From: Mycobacterium branderi
Lineage (GTDB): Bacteria > Actinomycetota > Actinomycetes > Mycobacteriales > Mycobacteriaceae
Reading direction: 5' to 3'
DNA length: 64,000 nt
Assembly (NCBI RefSeq): GCF_010728725.1
Contig: NZ_AP022606.1
Location: 62,001 to 126,000, forward strand
Shown one piece after another: positions 44,519-53,420 of the stretch; the stretch's first letter is position 1; the number at the start of each line of letters is the position of its first letter. The translations under genes were made by a program, and so were the position numbers. A model generated the notes under the pieces. It searched no databases. It worked only from the letters and a program-made list of their open reading frames with translations, and was not told where the DNA came from.

Positions 44519-44557
44519 TGACAGCATAGCATCGAAATTATTGATGCTTTGCTGTCA
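44519..44557. promoter_or_regulatory. VapBC operator: 15-bp inverted repeats
   Basis: TGACAGCATAGCATC (44519-44533) and GATGCTTTGCTGTCA (44543-44557) are complementary with one mismatch, around an AT-rich 9-bp centre. It begins 2 bp before the vapB start codon, so it must overlap the promoter; typical autoregulatory site of a VapBC complex. Confidence 0.8.
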
Positions 44558-44582
44558 GACCGGGAGGGACTAGCGTCGAACC

Positions 44583-45581
44583 ATGGACAGCTTTCAGGCA
44601 CTGATGGCCCGCAAAGAGGGCGACGACATCACCACCTCGGTCGAGACGCTCACCGCAGCCGATCTGCCGCCGGGCGACGTGACCATTCGCGTGCTGTATT
44701 CCAGCGTCAACTTCAAGGATGCGCTGGCGCTGACGCCGGGCGGCGGTGTGGTACGCGACTACCCCGTCGTGCCGGGCATCGACTTGACCGGCGAGGTCGT
44801 CGAGTCGCAGTCACCCGATTTCAAGGCCGGTGATGCGGTACTGGCGCACGGGTACCAGATCGGCACCGGCCACCACGGCGGGTACGCCGAATACGCCCGG
44901 CTGCCCGCCGACCAGGTGGTCAAGCTCGGCGCGTTGAGTCCTTATGACGGCGCGGCGATCGGTACCGCCGGCTTCACCGCGGCGATGAGTGTGCAGGCGC
45001 TCATCGACTGGGGTATGGCGACAGACGCCAGCCCGGTCGTGGTGACCGGGGCGAGCGGCGGCGTCGGGTCGGTCAGCGTGGACCTGCTCGCCGGCGCCGG
45101 TTATCGGGTGGTGGCGTCGACCGGTAAGGCCGACGCTGCGGATCGCTTGAAAAGCCTTGGCGCGGCTGAGGTTATCGGCCGGCTGCCGGACGATCCCGAC
45201 GCCAAACCGCGTCCGTTGGCCAAGGCCCGCTGGGCCGCCGGGGTCGACTGTGTGGGCGGCGCGACGCTGGCCGACGTGCTCAGCGCCGTCGACTACGGCG
45301 GCGCGGTGGCCTGCAGCGGGCTGACCGGCGGCGCGGCGCTGCACACCACGGTGATGCCGTTCATCCTGCGAGGTGTCGCGCTGCTCGGCATGGACTCCGT
45401 GCAGATGCCGATCGGCCCACGCCGCGAATTGTGGGTGCGCCTCGGCAATTCGCTACGGCCGCGCCATCTTGCAGAGATCACCACCGATGTCGACATCAAG
45501 GACGTCGTCGACGTGATCGACCGGGTTCGCGCCGGCGCGTTCTCCGGTCGCGCCGTGGTTCGGGTGGCCGGCGGCTTCTAG
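44583..45581 (+). CDS. AcuI/YhdH-type zinc-free alcohol dehydrogenase (acrylyl-CoA reductase family)
   Basis: 332 residues of the medium-chain dehydrogenase superfamily: YSSVNFKDALALT (~37-49), VVPGIDLTGEVVES, NADPH motif VVTGASGGVGSVSVDLL (~154-170). No structural zinc cysteines. The YhdH branch includes NADPH-dependent acryloyl-CoA reductases, but substrates of most members are unknown. It stands where M. tuberculosis has fadB4, yet the sequence is of a different branch. Divergent from vapBC. Confidence 0.82.
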   Translation: MDSFQALMARKEGDDITTSVETLTAADLPPGDVTIRVLYSSVNFKDALALTPGGGVVRDYPVVPGIDLTGEVVESQSPDFKAGDAVLAHGYQIGTGHHGGYAEYARLPADQVVKLGALSPYDGAAIGTAGFTAAMSVQALIDWGMATDASPVVVTGASGGVGSVSVDLLAGAGYRVVASTGKADAADRLKSLGAAEVIGRLPDDPDAKPRPLAKARWAAGVDCVGGATLADVLSAVDYGGAVACSGLTGGAALHTTVMPFILRGVALLGMDSVQMPIGPRRELWVRLGNSLRPRHLAEITTDVDIKDVVDVIDRVRAGAFSGRAVVRVAGGF

Positions 45582-46060
45582 GCTGCGGCAGAACGGGATG
45601 CGTTGCGGTAGGCAAGCACTGCCACAACACCTGACGCCAGAACAGGGCCGAGGGCCACCGCCACGTTTTGCGGCCGGTCGGCCATCAGGAACGCAGCAGC
45701 CAATGTCGTTGCCGGCACTCCCCATTGGACGGCGCCGACCAGACCGGAGCGGCCCGAGGCGGCTCGCGTCAGCCGCAGCCGCAGCCACACCGACGCGATC
45801 CCGATGATCACGGTGGATAGCACGCCGGCACCCACCCACGGACCGCGCCTGCCGCCATCGGCCATGACGGCTACACCGGTGATGAAAGTGAGAATCGCCA
45901 GTATCGGCATCGCCACTAACGCAGCCCGCAAAGTTGGCACGACAGATTCCCTGGCTGCACCGCTTCGGATGCGCGCTAATTCGGCGGTTTGCACGCCGAC
46001 GGCGATGGTGAGACCGATTGCAATGGTGATGTGGGTGGCCAGCACCAATGGGTTGGGCAT
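45578..46060 (-). CDS. Small four-helix membrane protein, unknown function
   Basis: 160 residues with hydrophobic segments near 5-25, 48-67, 78-95 and 112-150 and small basic loops. I do not recognise a family. It is convergent with the AcuI-type gene (4-bp overlap) and divergent from the dioxygenase operon. The 158-bp gap to that operon holds a perfect palindrome at 46162-46177. Confidence 0.65.
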   Translation of the reverse strand: MPNPLVLATHITIAIGLTIAVGVQTAELARIRSGAARESVVPTLRAALVAMPILAILTFITGVAVMADGGRRGPWVGAGVLSTVIIGIASVWLRLRLTRAASGRSGLVGAVQWGVPATTLAAAFLMADRPQNVAVALGPVLASGVVAVLAYRNASRSAAA

Positions 46061-46161
46061 GCTCCGATGTCCTCCAAATTCGGCGGCGAAACTCTGCCCT
46101 TACGACGGGTGGCGGAGCCGAAAAGTTACATCCCGCGGAGTCTTGCGCCGCCCAGAAAACA

Positions 46162-46177
46162 AAAGTAACGTTACTTT
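46162..46177. promoter_or_regulatory. Perfect 16-bp palindrome before the dioxygenase-Lva-like operon
   Basis: AAAGTAACGTTACTTT, perfect inverted repeat, 41 bp before the first gene of the 46219-53752 operon. The operon itself encodes a TetR protein (50584), the obvious candidate to bind here. Confidence 0.7.
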
Positions 46178-46218
46178 CAGTTCTTGGCCCGCTTCGACGC
46201 CAAATCCGGGAGCCTCCG

Positions 46219-47310
46219 ATGGAATCCTTTGTCCACCTGCGCAAAGGCAAGACGCCGCGCCGGCTGCATGCTGATCTCGACGGCCTCAAGGATGACGAGC
46301 TCGGCAGGGGCGGCTTCACGGGGCGCACGGCCAACATGTATCGCCGCCACGACCCCACCGCCTACCGCGCGCAAGGCCCGCTGCGGCCCATCGACGTGCT
46401 GACGAGCGAGCTCAAACCGAGCGACGCCACCGACGCCCACGGCGGGCCGTTGCTGATGTTCTCCAATCCCGACTGCCGTATCTCGCTGTCGCGCCGCAGC
46501 GAACCGATGCCGTTCTACGTCCGATACGTCGACGGTGACCTGCTGTGCTTCGTGCATGCCGGCGCGGGGGAACTGCAGACCGAGTTCGGGCCGCTGTCCT
46601 ACCGGCAGGGCGATTGGGTGTATCTGCCGAAGGCGACGACGTGGCGCCAGCTGCCGGACAGCGAGACCACGTTGTTGATGATCGAGGCCACCGACGAGTT
46701 TCGCGTCCCGCCGCCGGGCGCGCTCGGCCGGCACTTTCCGTTCGACCCGTCGCAGGCCACCATCCCCGAGCCGGCGCCGTTAGAGGACGACGGCCGCGAC
46801 GAGTACGAAGTCCGCCTTGTCCACGACGGCGGCCCGACAACGCTTTACTACCAACACAATCCGCTCGATGTAGAAGGGTGGCGCGGCGACAATTTTCCGT
46901 TCACGTTCAACATCGCCGACTACAACGTGGTGACCTCCGACAGCGTGCACTTGCCGCCCACCGTGCATTTGTTCATGCAGGCCACCGGCGTCTACGTGAT
47001 GAATTTCCTGCCCAAACCCGCCGAAGGCGTGCCCGGCACCGAACGCACCCCTTGGTATCACCGCAACGTCGACTATGACGAGATCGCGTTCTTCCACGGC
47101 GGGTCCCTCTACGGCATACCAATGCCTCCAGGGTTGGTTTCCCATGCGCCGCAAGGGGTTCACCACGGCGCACCGGAGAAGGCGCGGGAGCGTGCGCGCC
47201 GCAAGTTCGACGACTTCGACAGCGTCGACTGGCAGGTGATCGCCGTCGACACCCGCCGCCGTCTCACCCCGTCGGCCGAAGTGCTGGCACACGACCTAGG
47301 ACAACACTAA
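46219..47310 (+). CDS. Homogentisate 1,2-dioxygenase-like cupin
   Basis: 363 residues of the HGD family of Fe(II) cupin ring-cleaving enzymes. Metal region TPWYHRNVDYDEIAFFHGGSLYGIPMPPGLVSHAPQGVHHG (~276-315) contains His, acidic residue and His in the right order; as I recall, characterised HGDs have Glu six residues after the first His, whereas here Asp is at +6 and Glu at +7. GDWVYLPKATTWR is the N-terminal cupin turn. No maleylacetoacetate isomerase or FAH gene follows, so tyrosine breakdown is not indicated. Start at ATG 46219 with GGGAG six bases upstream. Confidence 0.82.
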   Translation: MESFVHLRKGKTPRRLHADLDGLKDDELGRGGFTGRTANMYRRHDPTAYRAQGPLRPIDVLTSELKPSDATDAHGGPLLMFSNPDCRISLSRRSEPMPFYVRYVDGDLLCFVHAGAGELQTEFGPLSYRQGDWVYLPKATTWRQLPDSETTLLMIEATDEFRVPPPGALGRHFPFDPSQATIPEPAPLEDDGRDEYEVRLVHDGGPTTLYYQHNPLDVEGWRGDNFPFTFNIADYNVVTSDSVHLPPTVHLFMQATGVYVMNFLPKPAEGVPGTERTPWYHRNVDYDEIAFFHGGSLYGIPMPPGLVSHAPQGVHHGAPEKARERARRKFDDFDSVDWQVIAVDTRRRLTPSAEVLAHDLGQH

Positions 47311-48498
47311 ATGACCACAGCTATCAAACACGAGTACGACCGGATCCCGTATCTGGTTGCGTTCCAGAACAATTCCGGGGTGCGCGACGTCTACGGCGGG
47401 CTGGCCGAGCTGGTGGTGCTGGAGAGCCACCTGCTCAAGCCGCGCACCAAGCCGTCGGACACCGTGCTGGTGTTCATGCATCCGATCGGCGGCGGCGCCT
47501 ACCTGCCGATGATGAACGCACTGGCCCGCGCCGGACACCATGTCATCTACTGCAACAGCCGATTCCGCGGCACCGACTCCGCGCTGCTGATGGAGAAAGT
47601 GGTACAGGATCTCGGCGAGTGCATCAAGGACGCCAAGGAGCGGCTGGGGTATGAGAAAGTGGTGCTGGCCGGCTGGAGCGGCGGCGGCTCGCTGTCGCTG
47701 TTCTACCAGCAACAGGCCCAGCACGCGACCGTGACATCGAGCCCATCGGGCGACGGACCCGACCTCACCCAGCTGGACCTGCCCGCCGCCGACGGTGTCA
47801 TGCTGCTGGCCGCACACATCAGCCGGCACGGCACGCTGACCGAATGGCTGGACGCGTCGATCCTCGACGAATCCGATCCCACCAAACGCGATCCGGAACT
47901 GGACCTCTACAACCCCGACAACCCGAACCAACCGCCTTACAGCGAGGAATTCCTTGCCCGTTACCGGCAGGCGCAGATCGACCGGAACCGCCGCATCACC
48001 GCGTGGGTCAAAAACAAACTGGCCGAACTCAAGGCCGCCGGTCGCCCGGATGATGAGTTCGCATTCGTCGTGCACGGCACCATGGCCGACCCACGCTGGC
48101 TGGACCCGAGCGTCGATCCGAACCAACGCACCCCGGGAACCTGCTATCTGGGCGATCCTCAAGTGGTGAACATGAGCCCCGTCGGGCTGGCCCGCTTTTG
48201 CACGCTGCGCAGCTGGCTGTCGCAATGGAGCTACGACGACGCCAACGGCGACGGCATCGCCTGCGGACACGACATTGCCGTGCCGGCGCTGGTGATCGGC
48301 AACCTCGCCGACGACGCCTGCACGCCCAGCCACACCCGGCGGCTCTTCGAGGCGATCGGACATCCCGATAAGGAGATGCACGAAATCTCCGGCGCCACAC
48401 ACTATTACGCGGGACCGGACCAGCGGGACAAGCTGCGCCGGGCCGTCGACATCGTCACCGACTGGCTGGTGCGGCACGACTTCGCGGAGGCGCAGTGA
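47311..48498 (+). CDS. Alpha/beta hydrolase, unknown substrate
   Basis: 395 residues; HPIGGGAYLPMMNALARAGHHVIYCNSRFRGTDSALL near the N-terminus, nucleophile LAGWSGGGSLSLFY (~116-129), Asp region GNLADDACTPSH and His in SGATHYYAGPDQR (~365-377). A long insertion (~150-270) lies between nucleophile and acid. It starts immediately after the dioxygenase stop and may hydrolyse its ring-opened product or an ester. Assignment beyond fold is not possible. Confidence 0.78.
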   Translation: MTTAIKHEYDRIPYLVAFQNNSGVRDVYGGLAELVVLESHLLKPRTKPSDTVLVFMHPIGGGAYLPMMNALARAGHHVIYCNSRFRGTDSALLMEKVVQDLGECIKDAKERLGYEKVVLAGWSGGGSLSLFYQQQAQHATVTSSPSGDGPDLTQLDLPAADGVMLLAAHISRHGTLTEWLDASILDESDPTKRDPELDLYNPDNPNQPPYSEEFLARYRQAQIDRNRRITAWVKNKLAELKAAGRPDDEFAFVVHGTMADPRWLDPSVDPNQRTPGTCYLGDPQVVNMSPVGLARFCTLRSWLSQWSYDDANGDGIACGHDIAVPALVIGNLADDACTPSHTRRLFEAIGHPDKEMHEISGATHYYAGPDQRDKLRRAVDIVTDWLVRHDFAEAQ

Positions 48499-49694
48499 GC
48501 GGACCGCTGGAGGGTCTTCGGGTGCTCGAGCTGGGCACCCTGATCGCCGGCCCGTTCGCCGGCCGGCTGCTCGGCGACATGGGCGCGGATGTCATCAAGA
48601 TCGAGCCGCCGGGTAGCCCCGACCCGCTGCGCACCTGGGGCCAGGCCGAACTCGACGGGCATCACTTCTTCTGGACCGTGCACGCGCGCAACAAGAAAGC
48701 CGTCACGCTGGATTTGCGCAAGGACCGCGGGCGTGAGCTGTTCCTCGATCTCGTCGAGAAGTCCGACATCGTGGTGGAGAACTTCCGTCCGGGCACCCTG
48801 GAAAAGTGGAATCTGGGCTACGACGCGCTGCGCCAACGCAATCGAGGCATCGTCCTGGTGCGGGTCTCCGGCTATGGGCAGACCGGGCCGGACGCCCACA
48901 AGGCCGGCTACGCCTCGGTCGCCGAGGCGGCCAGCGGACTGCGTCACCTCAACGGCTTCCCCGGCGGCCCGCCGCCCCGACTTGCGCTGTCGCTGGGCGA
49001 CAGCCTGGCCGGCATGTTCGCCGCCCAGGGCGCGCTGGCCGCGTTGTATCGTCGCGGTGTGAGCGGCGAAGGCCAGGTGGTCGACGTCGCGCTGACCGAA
49101 TCCTGTTTGGCCATCCAGGAATCCACCATCCCCGACTACGACGTCGGCGGGGTGGTACGCGGTCCGTCGGGCACCCGGCTGGAGGGTATCGCTCCGTCGA
49201 ACATCTACCGCGCCGCCGATGGCAGCTGGGTGGTGATCGCCGCCAACCAGGACACCGTGTTCGCACGGCTGTGCCAGGCGATGGGCCGCCCGGAGCTCGC
49301 CGGCGACGACCGGTTCGCCACCCACGGCGCCCGAGGCCGCAACCAGGACGAGCTCGACAAGATCATCGGCGACTGGGCAGCGCAGCGACAGCCCGGCGAG
49401 ATCATCGAAACCCTCAGCAACGCAGGCGTGATCGCCGGACACATCAATACCGTCGCCGAGGTCGTCGAAGACCCGCAACTGCGGGCGCGGGGCATGATCG
49501 CCGAGCATTGGGACGAACGCGTCGAGCGCGCGGTGCTGGGCCCCGGGATCGTGCCGGTGTTCACCGAATCCCCGGGCCGAATCCGCAACGCCGGCCCGGC
49601 CCGCCCAGGACAACACAACGACGACGTCTACATCGGCTTGCTCGGTAAGACCGCCGAACAACTCGAAAGGTTGCGCGCCGAGGGGGCACTATGA
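48495..49694 (+). CDS. Class III (CaiB/BaiF) CoA-transferase
   Basis: 399 residues. Opening LEGLRVLELGTLIAGPFAGRLLGDMGADVIKIEPP is characteristic, and the catalytic Asp is in LSLGDSLAGMFAAQGALAALYRRG (~161-184). It would activate a carboxylic acid by moving CoA from another thioester, putting the operon's intermediates into CoA form. GTG start overlaps the previous stop by 4 nt. Confidence 0.9.
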   Translation: MSGPLEGLRVLELGTLIAGPFAGRLLGDMGADVIKIEPPGSPDPLRTWGQAELDGHHFFWTVHARNKKAVTLDLRKDRGRELFLDLVEKSDIVVENFRPGTLEKWNLGYDALRQRNRGIVLVRVSGYGQTGPDAHKAGYASVAEAASGLRHLNGFPGGPPPRLALSLGDSLAGMFAAQGALAALYRRGVSGEGQVVDVALTESCLAIQESTIPDYDVGGVVRGPSGTRLEGIAPSNIYRAADGSWVVIAANQDTVFARLCQAMGRPELAGDDRFATHGARGRNQDELDKIIGDWAAQRQPGEIIETLSNAGVIAGHINTVAEVVEDPQLRARGMIAEHWDERVERAVLGPGIVPVFTESPGRIRNAGPARPGQHNDDVYIGLLGKTAEQLERLRAEGAL

Positions 49695-50584
49695 GCCATG
49701 TAACCATCCGTGAGGTAGCGCTGCGCGACGGGCTGCAGATCGAGCAGCCAATCCCCTTGTCCGCCAAGCTCGAACTACTCGAGGCGATAGCCGCCACCGG
49801 GGTACGCGAGGTCGAGGCATGCGCGTTCGTGTCGCCGACGAAGGTGCCGTCGATGGCCGATGCCGCCGAGTTGGCCGCAGAACTGCACCGCTTTCCGGAC
49901 ATCGAATTCTCGGCCCTAGTGGCAAGCCCCAACGGCGCCAAACGGGCGGTCGCCGCCGGCCTGCCCGCGATCGAGTACGTGGTAGCGGCCTCCGATTCCT
50001 TTAGCCAGGCCAACGTCGGGCGATCGGCCGCCGAGGCCACCGCGCAGATCGCCGACATCGTGACGATCGCCCACGCTGCCGGCGTGAAAGTCGAAGTCAT
50101 CGTCGCCACCGCGTGGGACTGTCCGTTTGACGGGCCCACGCCGCCACAGCGGGTCGTCGACATTGCCTCCGCTGCATGTGAATACGGCGTCGACCGGCTC
50201 TCGATTGCCGATACCGTCGGAACCGCCGCGCCCGGCCGGGTCAGTTCGCTGATCACGACACTGCGTCCGGTGATCGGAGATCTGCCGCTAGGCGGGCACT
50301 TCCACAACACCCGCGGCGCCGGGCTGGCCAGTGCCTACACGGCGGTCAACGCGGGGGTCGATCGGCTGGACTCCTCGGTCGGCGGGCTGGGGGGCTGCCC
50401 GTTCGCGCCCGGTGCCACCGGAAACATCGCCACCGAGGACCTAGTCTACCTGCTGACCGACAGCGGAATCGACGTCGACGTCGACCTGGAGAAGGCGATC
50501 GCCGCCGCTGAGGTCGCGAGATCGGCAGTCGGCCACGATCTTCCCGGCGCGCTGCTACGCGCCGGCGACCGGAAACGTGTCTGA
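49691..50584 (+). CDS. Hydroxymethylglutaryl-CoA lyase-family protein
   Basis: 297-residue TIM-barrel lyase: REVALRDGLQIEQ (~8-20, catalytic Arg-Asp), GHFHNTRGAGLASAYTAVNAG (~199-219, metal His) and GGLGGCPFAPGATGN (~232-246) with the active-site Cys. It cleaves 3-hydroxy-3-methylglutaryl-CoA or an analogue into acetyl-CoA and an acetoacetate-like acid. In this setting the substrate may be a branched 3-hydroxyacyl-CoA from ring cleavage. Overlaps neighbours by 4 nt and 1 nt. Confidence 0.88.
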   Translation: MSHVTIREVALRDGLQIEQPIPLSAKLELLEAIAATGVREVEACAFVSPTKVPSMADAAELAAELHRFPDIEFSALVASPNGAKRAVAAGLPAIEYVVAASDSFSQANVGRSAAEATAQIADIVTIAHAAGVKVEVIVATAWDCPFDGPTPPQRVVDIASAACEYGVDRLSIADTVGTAAPGRVSSLITTLRPVIGDLPLGGHFHNTRGAGLASAYTAVNAGVDRLDSSVGGLGGCPFAPGATGNIATEDLVYLLTDSGIDVDVDLEKAIAAAEVARSAVGHDLPGALLRAGDRKRV

Positions 50585-51195
50585 TGCCGACTGAGGCACT
50601 GAGCGCGAAGGGCCGCCAGACCCGCCAGGCGATCGAGCAGGCGGCGCGCAAATTGTTCGCCGAGCGCGGCTTTCACGGCACCACCCTGGCCGACATCACC
50701 TCCGCGGCGGGCAAGTCGCCGGCAGTGTTCTACCGGTATTTCGCCGACAAGGAGGACCTGCTGGCCGCGCTGGCGGAATCGTTTCTGCACGACGTGGTCG
50801 CACCGTCAGGTCTCAGCCTTTCACTACCCGAATCGCCCTACGACACCGTATTTTTCACGTCGGTGGTGACCGGCTACTGGAATATGTTCAAGCAGAATAT
50901 CGGCATCATGATCGCGGTTGCGCAGCTGGCGGCCACCCAGGAACGATTCGCCGCCGTACAGAACGAGTTTCGGCGCTTCGGAATGGACATCGTTGCCGCC
51001 TCCGTACGCCGCGCCCAAGAGCAGGGATATTCGCACGACCTTGATCCCAGGCACACTGCTGCGGCGATCGCGTTGCTGTTCGAGAACTTCACTACGGTGT
51101 TCGTGGGCCCGTCGGGACTGGGCCTGGAAATGAGCGACGAGGACGCCATCGCCACCCTGTCGACGATCTGGAAGAAGACGCTCTACGGCACTTGA
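50584..51195 (+). CDS. TetR-family regulator inside the dioxygenase operon
   Basis: 203 residues; HTH RQAIEQAARKLFAERGFHGTTLADITSAAGKSPAVFYRYFADKEDL (~15-60). ATG overlaps the lyase stop by one base, so it is co-translated with the operon it likely controls. Candidate ligand for the palindrome at 46162. Confidence 0.88.
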   Translation: MPTEALSAKGRQTRQAIEQAARKLFAERGFHGTTLADITSAAGKSPAVFYRYFADKEDLLAALAESFLHDVVAPSGLSLSLPESPYDTVFFTSVVTGYWNMFKQNIGIMIAVAQLAATQERFAAVQNEFRRFGMDIVAASVRRAQEQGYSHDLDPRHTAAAIALLFENFTTVFVGPSGLGLEMSDEDAIATLSTIWKKTLYGT

Positions 51196-51207
51196 GGAGA
51201 GATCAGA

Positions 51208-52446
51208 GTGGATTTCACACTGCCCGAACATCTTCCGCGGCTGCTGGCCGAGATGGACGCCTTCATCGAGGCCGAAATCGCGCCGCTCCAAGCCGAGAAC
51301 ATGAAGTACTTCGACCATCGTCGAGAACACGCCCGGACCGACTGGGATAACGGCGGCATCCCGCGCCGCGACTGGGAGGACCTGCTCGCCGAGATGCGCC
51401 GGCGGGCGGACAAGGCGGGCTGGCTGCGCTACGGGCTGCCGTCCTCGCTGGGCGGGCGCGACGGGACCAACCTGGACATGGCTGTCATTCGGGAACACCT
51501 GGCCGCCAAGGGCCTTGGCCTGCACAACGACCTGCAGGACGAGTCGTCGATCGTCGGCAACTTCCCGCAGGTCATCATGATGGAGCGGTTCGGCACGGAC
51601 GCGCAGCGCCGGGACTGGTCGGAGGCACTGATCACCGGGGAACGTTCGATGGCCTTCGGGCTCACCGAACCAGCGCACGGCTCCGACGCCACCTGGCTGG
51701 AGACCCGTGCCCAACGCGACCGCGACGGCTGGGTGATCAACGGCGCCAAACGGTTCAACACCGGCGTGCACCGCGCCACCCACGACCTGGTCTTCGCCCG
51801 TACCTCCGGTGAGCCCGGCCAGGCCACCGGCATCACCGCGTTCCTGGTGCCCACGGATGCGTCAGGGTTTCGAGTCCCCTTCTACTGGTGGACGTTCAAC
51901 ATGCCCAGTGACCACGGCGAAGTCGAGCTCAAGGACGTCCGGGTGCCCGACGACGCCGTCCTGGGCGAGGTTGACCGCGGTTTGGAGGTTGCGCAGACCT
52001 TCTTGCACGAGAACCGGATTCGGCAAGCCGCCAGCAGCCTGGGCGCCGCCCAATACTGCATCGACCGCGCCGCCGACTATGCCGGCAAGCGCACCGTGTT
52101 CGGCAAGCCGCTCTCGGTCAACCAGGCGGTGCAGTGGCCGCTGGCCGAGTTGCAAACCGAGGCTCAAATGGTGCGGTTGCTGGTGTATTACGCGGCCTGG
52201 CACCTCGACCGCAACCACCACCTCGAGGTCTCCGACAAGGTATCGATGGCCAACTATCGCGCCAACAGGCTGGTGTGCGACGCCGCCGACCGCGCCATGC
52301 AGATCTTCGGCGGACTCGGCTACACCCGCCACGAGCCGTTCGAACACATCTACCGCCACCACCGCCGCTACCGGATCACCGAGGGCGCCGAGGAGATCCA
52401 GATCCGCCGAGTAGCCCAGCGGCTGTTCAAGTTCGGCAAGAAGTGA
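51208..52446 (+). CDS. Acyl-CoA dehydrogenase-family protein (LvaC-like position)
   Basis: 412 residues: FGLTEPAHGSDATWLETRAQRD (~150-172) in the beta-domain, FRVPFYWWTFNMPSDHGEVELKDVRVP and C-terminal MQIFGGLGYTRHEPFEHIYRHHRRYRITEGAEEIQIRRVAQRLF. Flavin-binding elements are intact. Next to an APH-like kinase and DUF6285 protein it resembles LvaC, which removes phosphate from 4-phosphoacyl-CoA to give an enoyl-CoA. An ordinary acyl-CoA oxidation role is the alternative. Confidence 0.85.
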   Translation: MDFTLPEHLPRLLAEMDAFIEAEIAPLQAENMKYFDHRREHARTDWDNGGIPRRDWEDLLAEMRRRADKAGWLRYGLPSSLGGRDGTNLDMAVIREHLAAKGLGLHNDLQDESSIVGNFPQVIMMERFGTDAQRRDWSEALITGERSMAFGLTEPAHGSDATWLETRAQRDRDGWVINGAKRFNTGVHRATHDLVFARTSGEPGQATGITAFLVPTDASGFRVPFYWWTFNMPSDHGEVELKDVRVPDDAVLGEVDRGLEVAQTFLHENRIRQAASSLGAAQYCIDRAADYAGKRTVFGKPLSVNQAVQWPLAELQTEAQMVRLLVYYAAWHLDRNHHLEVSDKVSMANYRANRLVCDAADRAMQIFGGLGYTRHEPFEHIYRHHRRYRITEGAEEIQIRRVAQRLFKFGKK

Positions 52447-53420
52447 CCGACGTCCGGGAGTTGTCCGCGGCGCTGGCCCGAGTCGTCGGGGCGGAACTGG
52501 ACGCCGACGTCACGATCGAGAACCTGCGGACACTGACCGGTGGAGCCAGCCGCAGCACGTGGGCGTTCGACGCCGTCGCACCCGACGCGCGCCGCTCACT
52601 GATCCTGCGCATCGGGCCGCCCGACGACGTGCATGCCCCGATGGAGCTCGAGGCCCACGTTCAGGCCACCGCGGCGGCCGCCGGCGCGCCCGTCCCCCAC
52701 ATCCTAGTGGCCTCTAATTCTACCGCGGCGCTGGGCAATCCGTTTCTGATCTGCGACGAGGTCAAGGGCGAGACGATCGTGCGCCGCATCGAGCGCCAAC
52801 TGGACGACGACGGTCGTGAACGGCTGCTGGGCCAATGCGCGCAGGCGCTCGCGGCCATCCACCGGGCCGAGGCGCGACACCCAACGTTGCAGACCCAGGA
52901 CCAACTCGGCGAGTGGCGCGACCGGCTCGACGCCATGGGCGACACCACCGCCACCTTCGAGTGGGCGTTTCGCTGGCTTTATGCACATCGGCCAGCGCCG
53001 TCACCGACTCGGCTGGTGCACGGCGACTACCGGATGGGCAACCTCATTGTCGACGGATCCGACCTGGCTGCCGTACTCGACTGGGAACTCGTGCATTTCG
53101 GCGAAGTGTATGAGGACCTGGCCTGGTTTTGCATCCGCGCCTGGCGGTTCGGCGCGCCGGCCAGCCGAGCCGCCGGCGGACTGGGCAGCATCGACAGCTT
53201 TCTTCGCGCCTACGAGCGGGCGAGCGGGACTGCGGTCGACCGCAACGCGTTTCACTGGTGGCTGGTGCTGGCGACCCTGCGCTGGGGTGTCATCTGCCGC
53301 TACCAGGCCGAGCGGCACCTGAGCGGACAGACCCGGTCGGTGGAGCTGGCCGCGATCGGCCGGCGGGTCTGTGAAACCGAATGGGACCTGCTCACCCTGC
53401 TCGACGGGGCTGCGTCGTGA
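52443..53420 (+). CDS. APH-like phosphotransferase (LvaA/ACAD10-11 kinase-domain type)
   Basis: 325 residues with the aminoglycoside-phosphotransferase kinase fold: LRTLTGGASRSTWAFDA (~23-39, nucleotide loop), catalytic loop LVHGDYRMGNLIV (~193-205) and metal motif AVLDWELVHFGEVYEDLAWF (~213-232). Kinases of this branch beside acyl-CoA dehydrogenases phosphorylate hydroxyacyl-CoAs rather than antibiotics (Pseudomonas LvaA, human ACAD10/11). GTG 52443 overlaps the dehydrogenase stop by 4 nt. Antibiotic resistance is unlikely. Confidence 0.86.
   Translation: MTDVRELSAALARVVGAELDADVTIENLRTLTGGASRSTWAFDAVAPDARRSLILRIGPPDDVHAPMELEAHVQATAAAAGAPVPHILVASNSTAALGNPFLICDEVKGETIVRRIERQLDDDGRERLLGQCAQALAAIHRAEARHPTLQTQDQLGEWRDRLDAMGDTTATFEWAFRWLYAHRPAPSPTRLVHGDYRMGNLIVDGSDLAAVLDWELVHFGEVYEDLAWFCIRAWRFGAPASRAAGGLGSIDSFLRAYERASGTAVDRNAFHWWLVLATLRWGVICRYQAERHLSGQTRSVELAAIGRRVCETEWDLLTLLDGAAS

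Noticed and set aside
44583..45581. fadB4 by position after fadE24-fadE23
   Set aside because: Sequence belongs to the YhdH/AcuI branch and does not begin or read like mycobacterial FadB4 as I recall it, so the name was not applied.
52443..53420. Aminoglycoside resistance gene
   Set aside because: The kinase fold is APH-like, but its coupling to an acyl-CoA dehydrogenase and DUF6285 protein fits hydroxyacyl-CoA kinases; no resistance-enzyme context.
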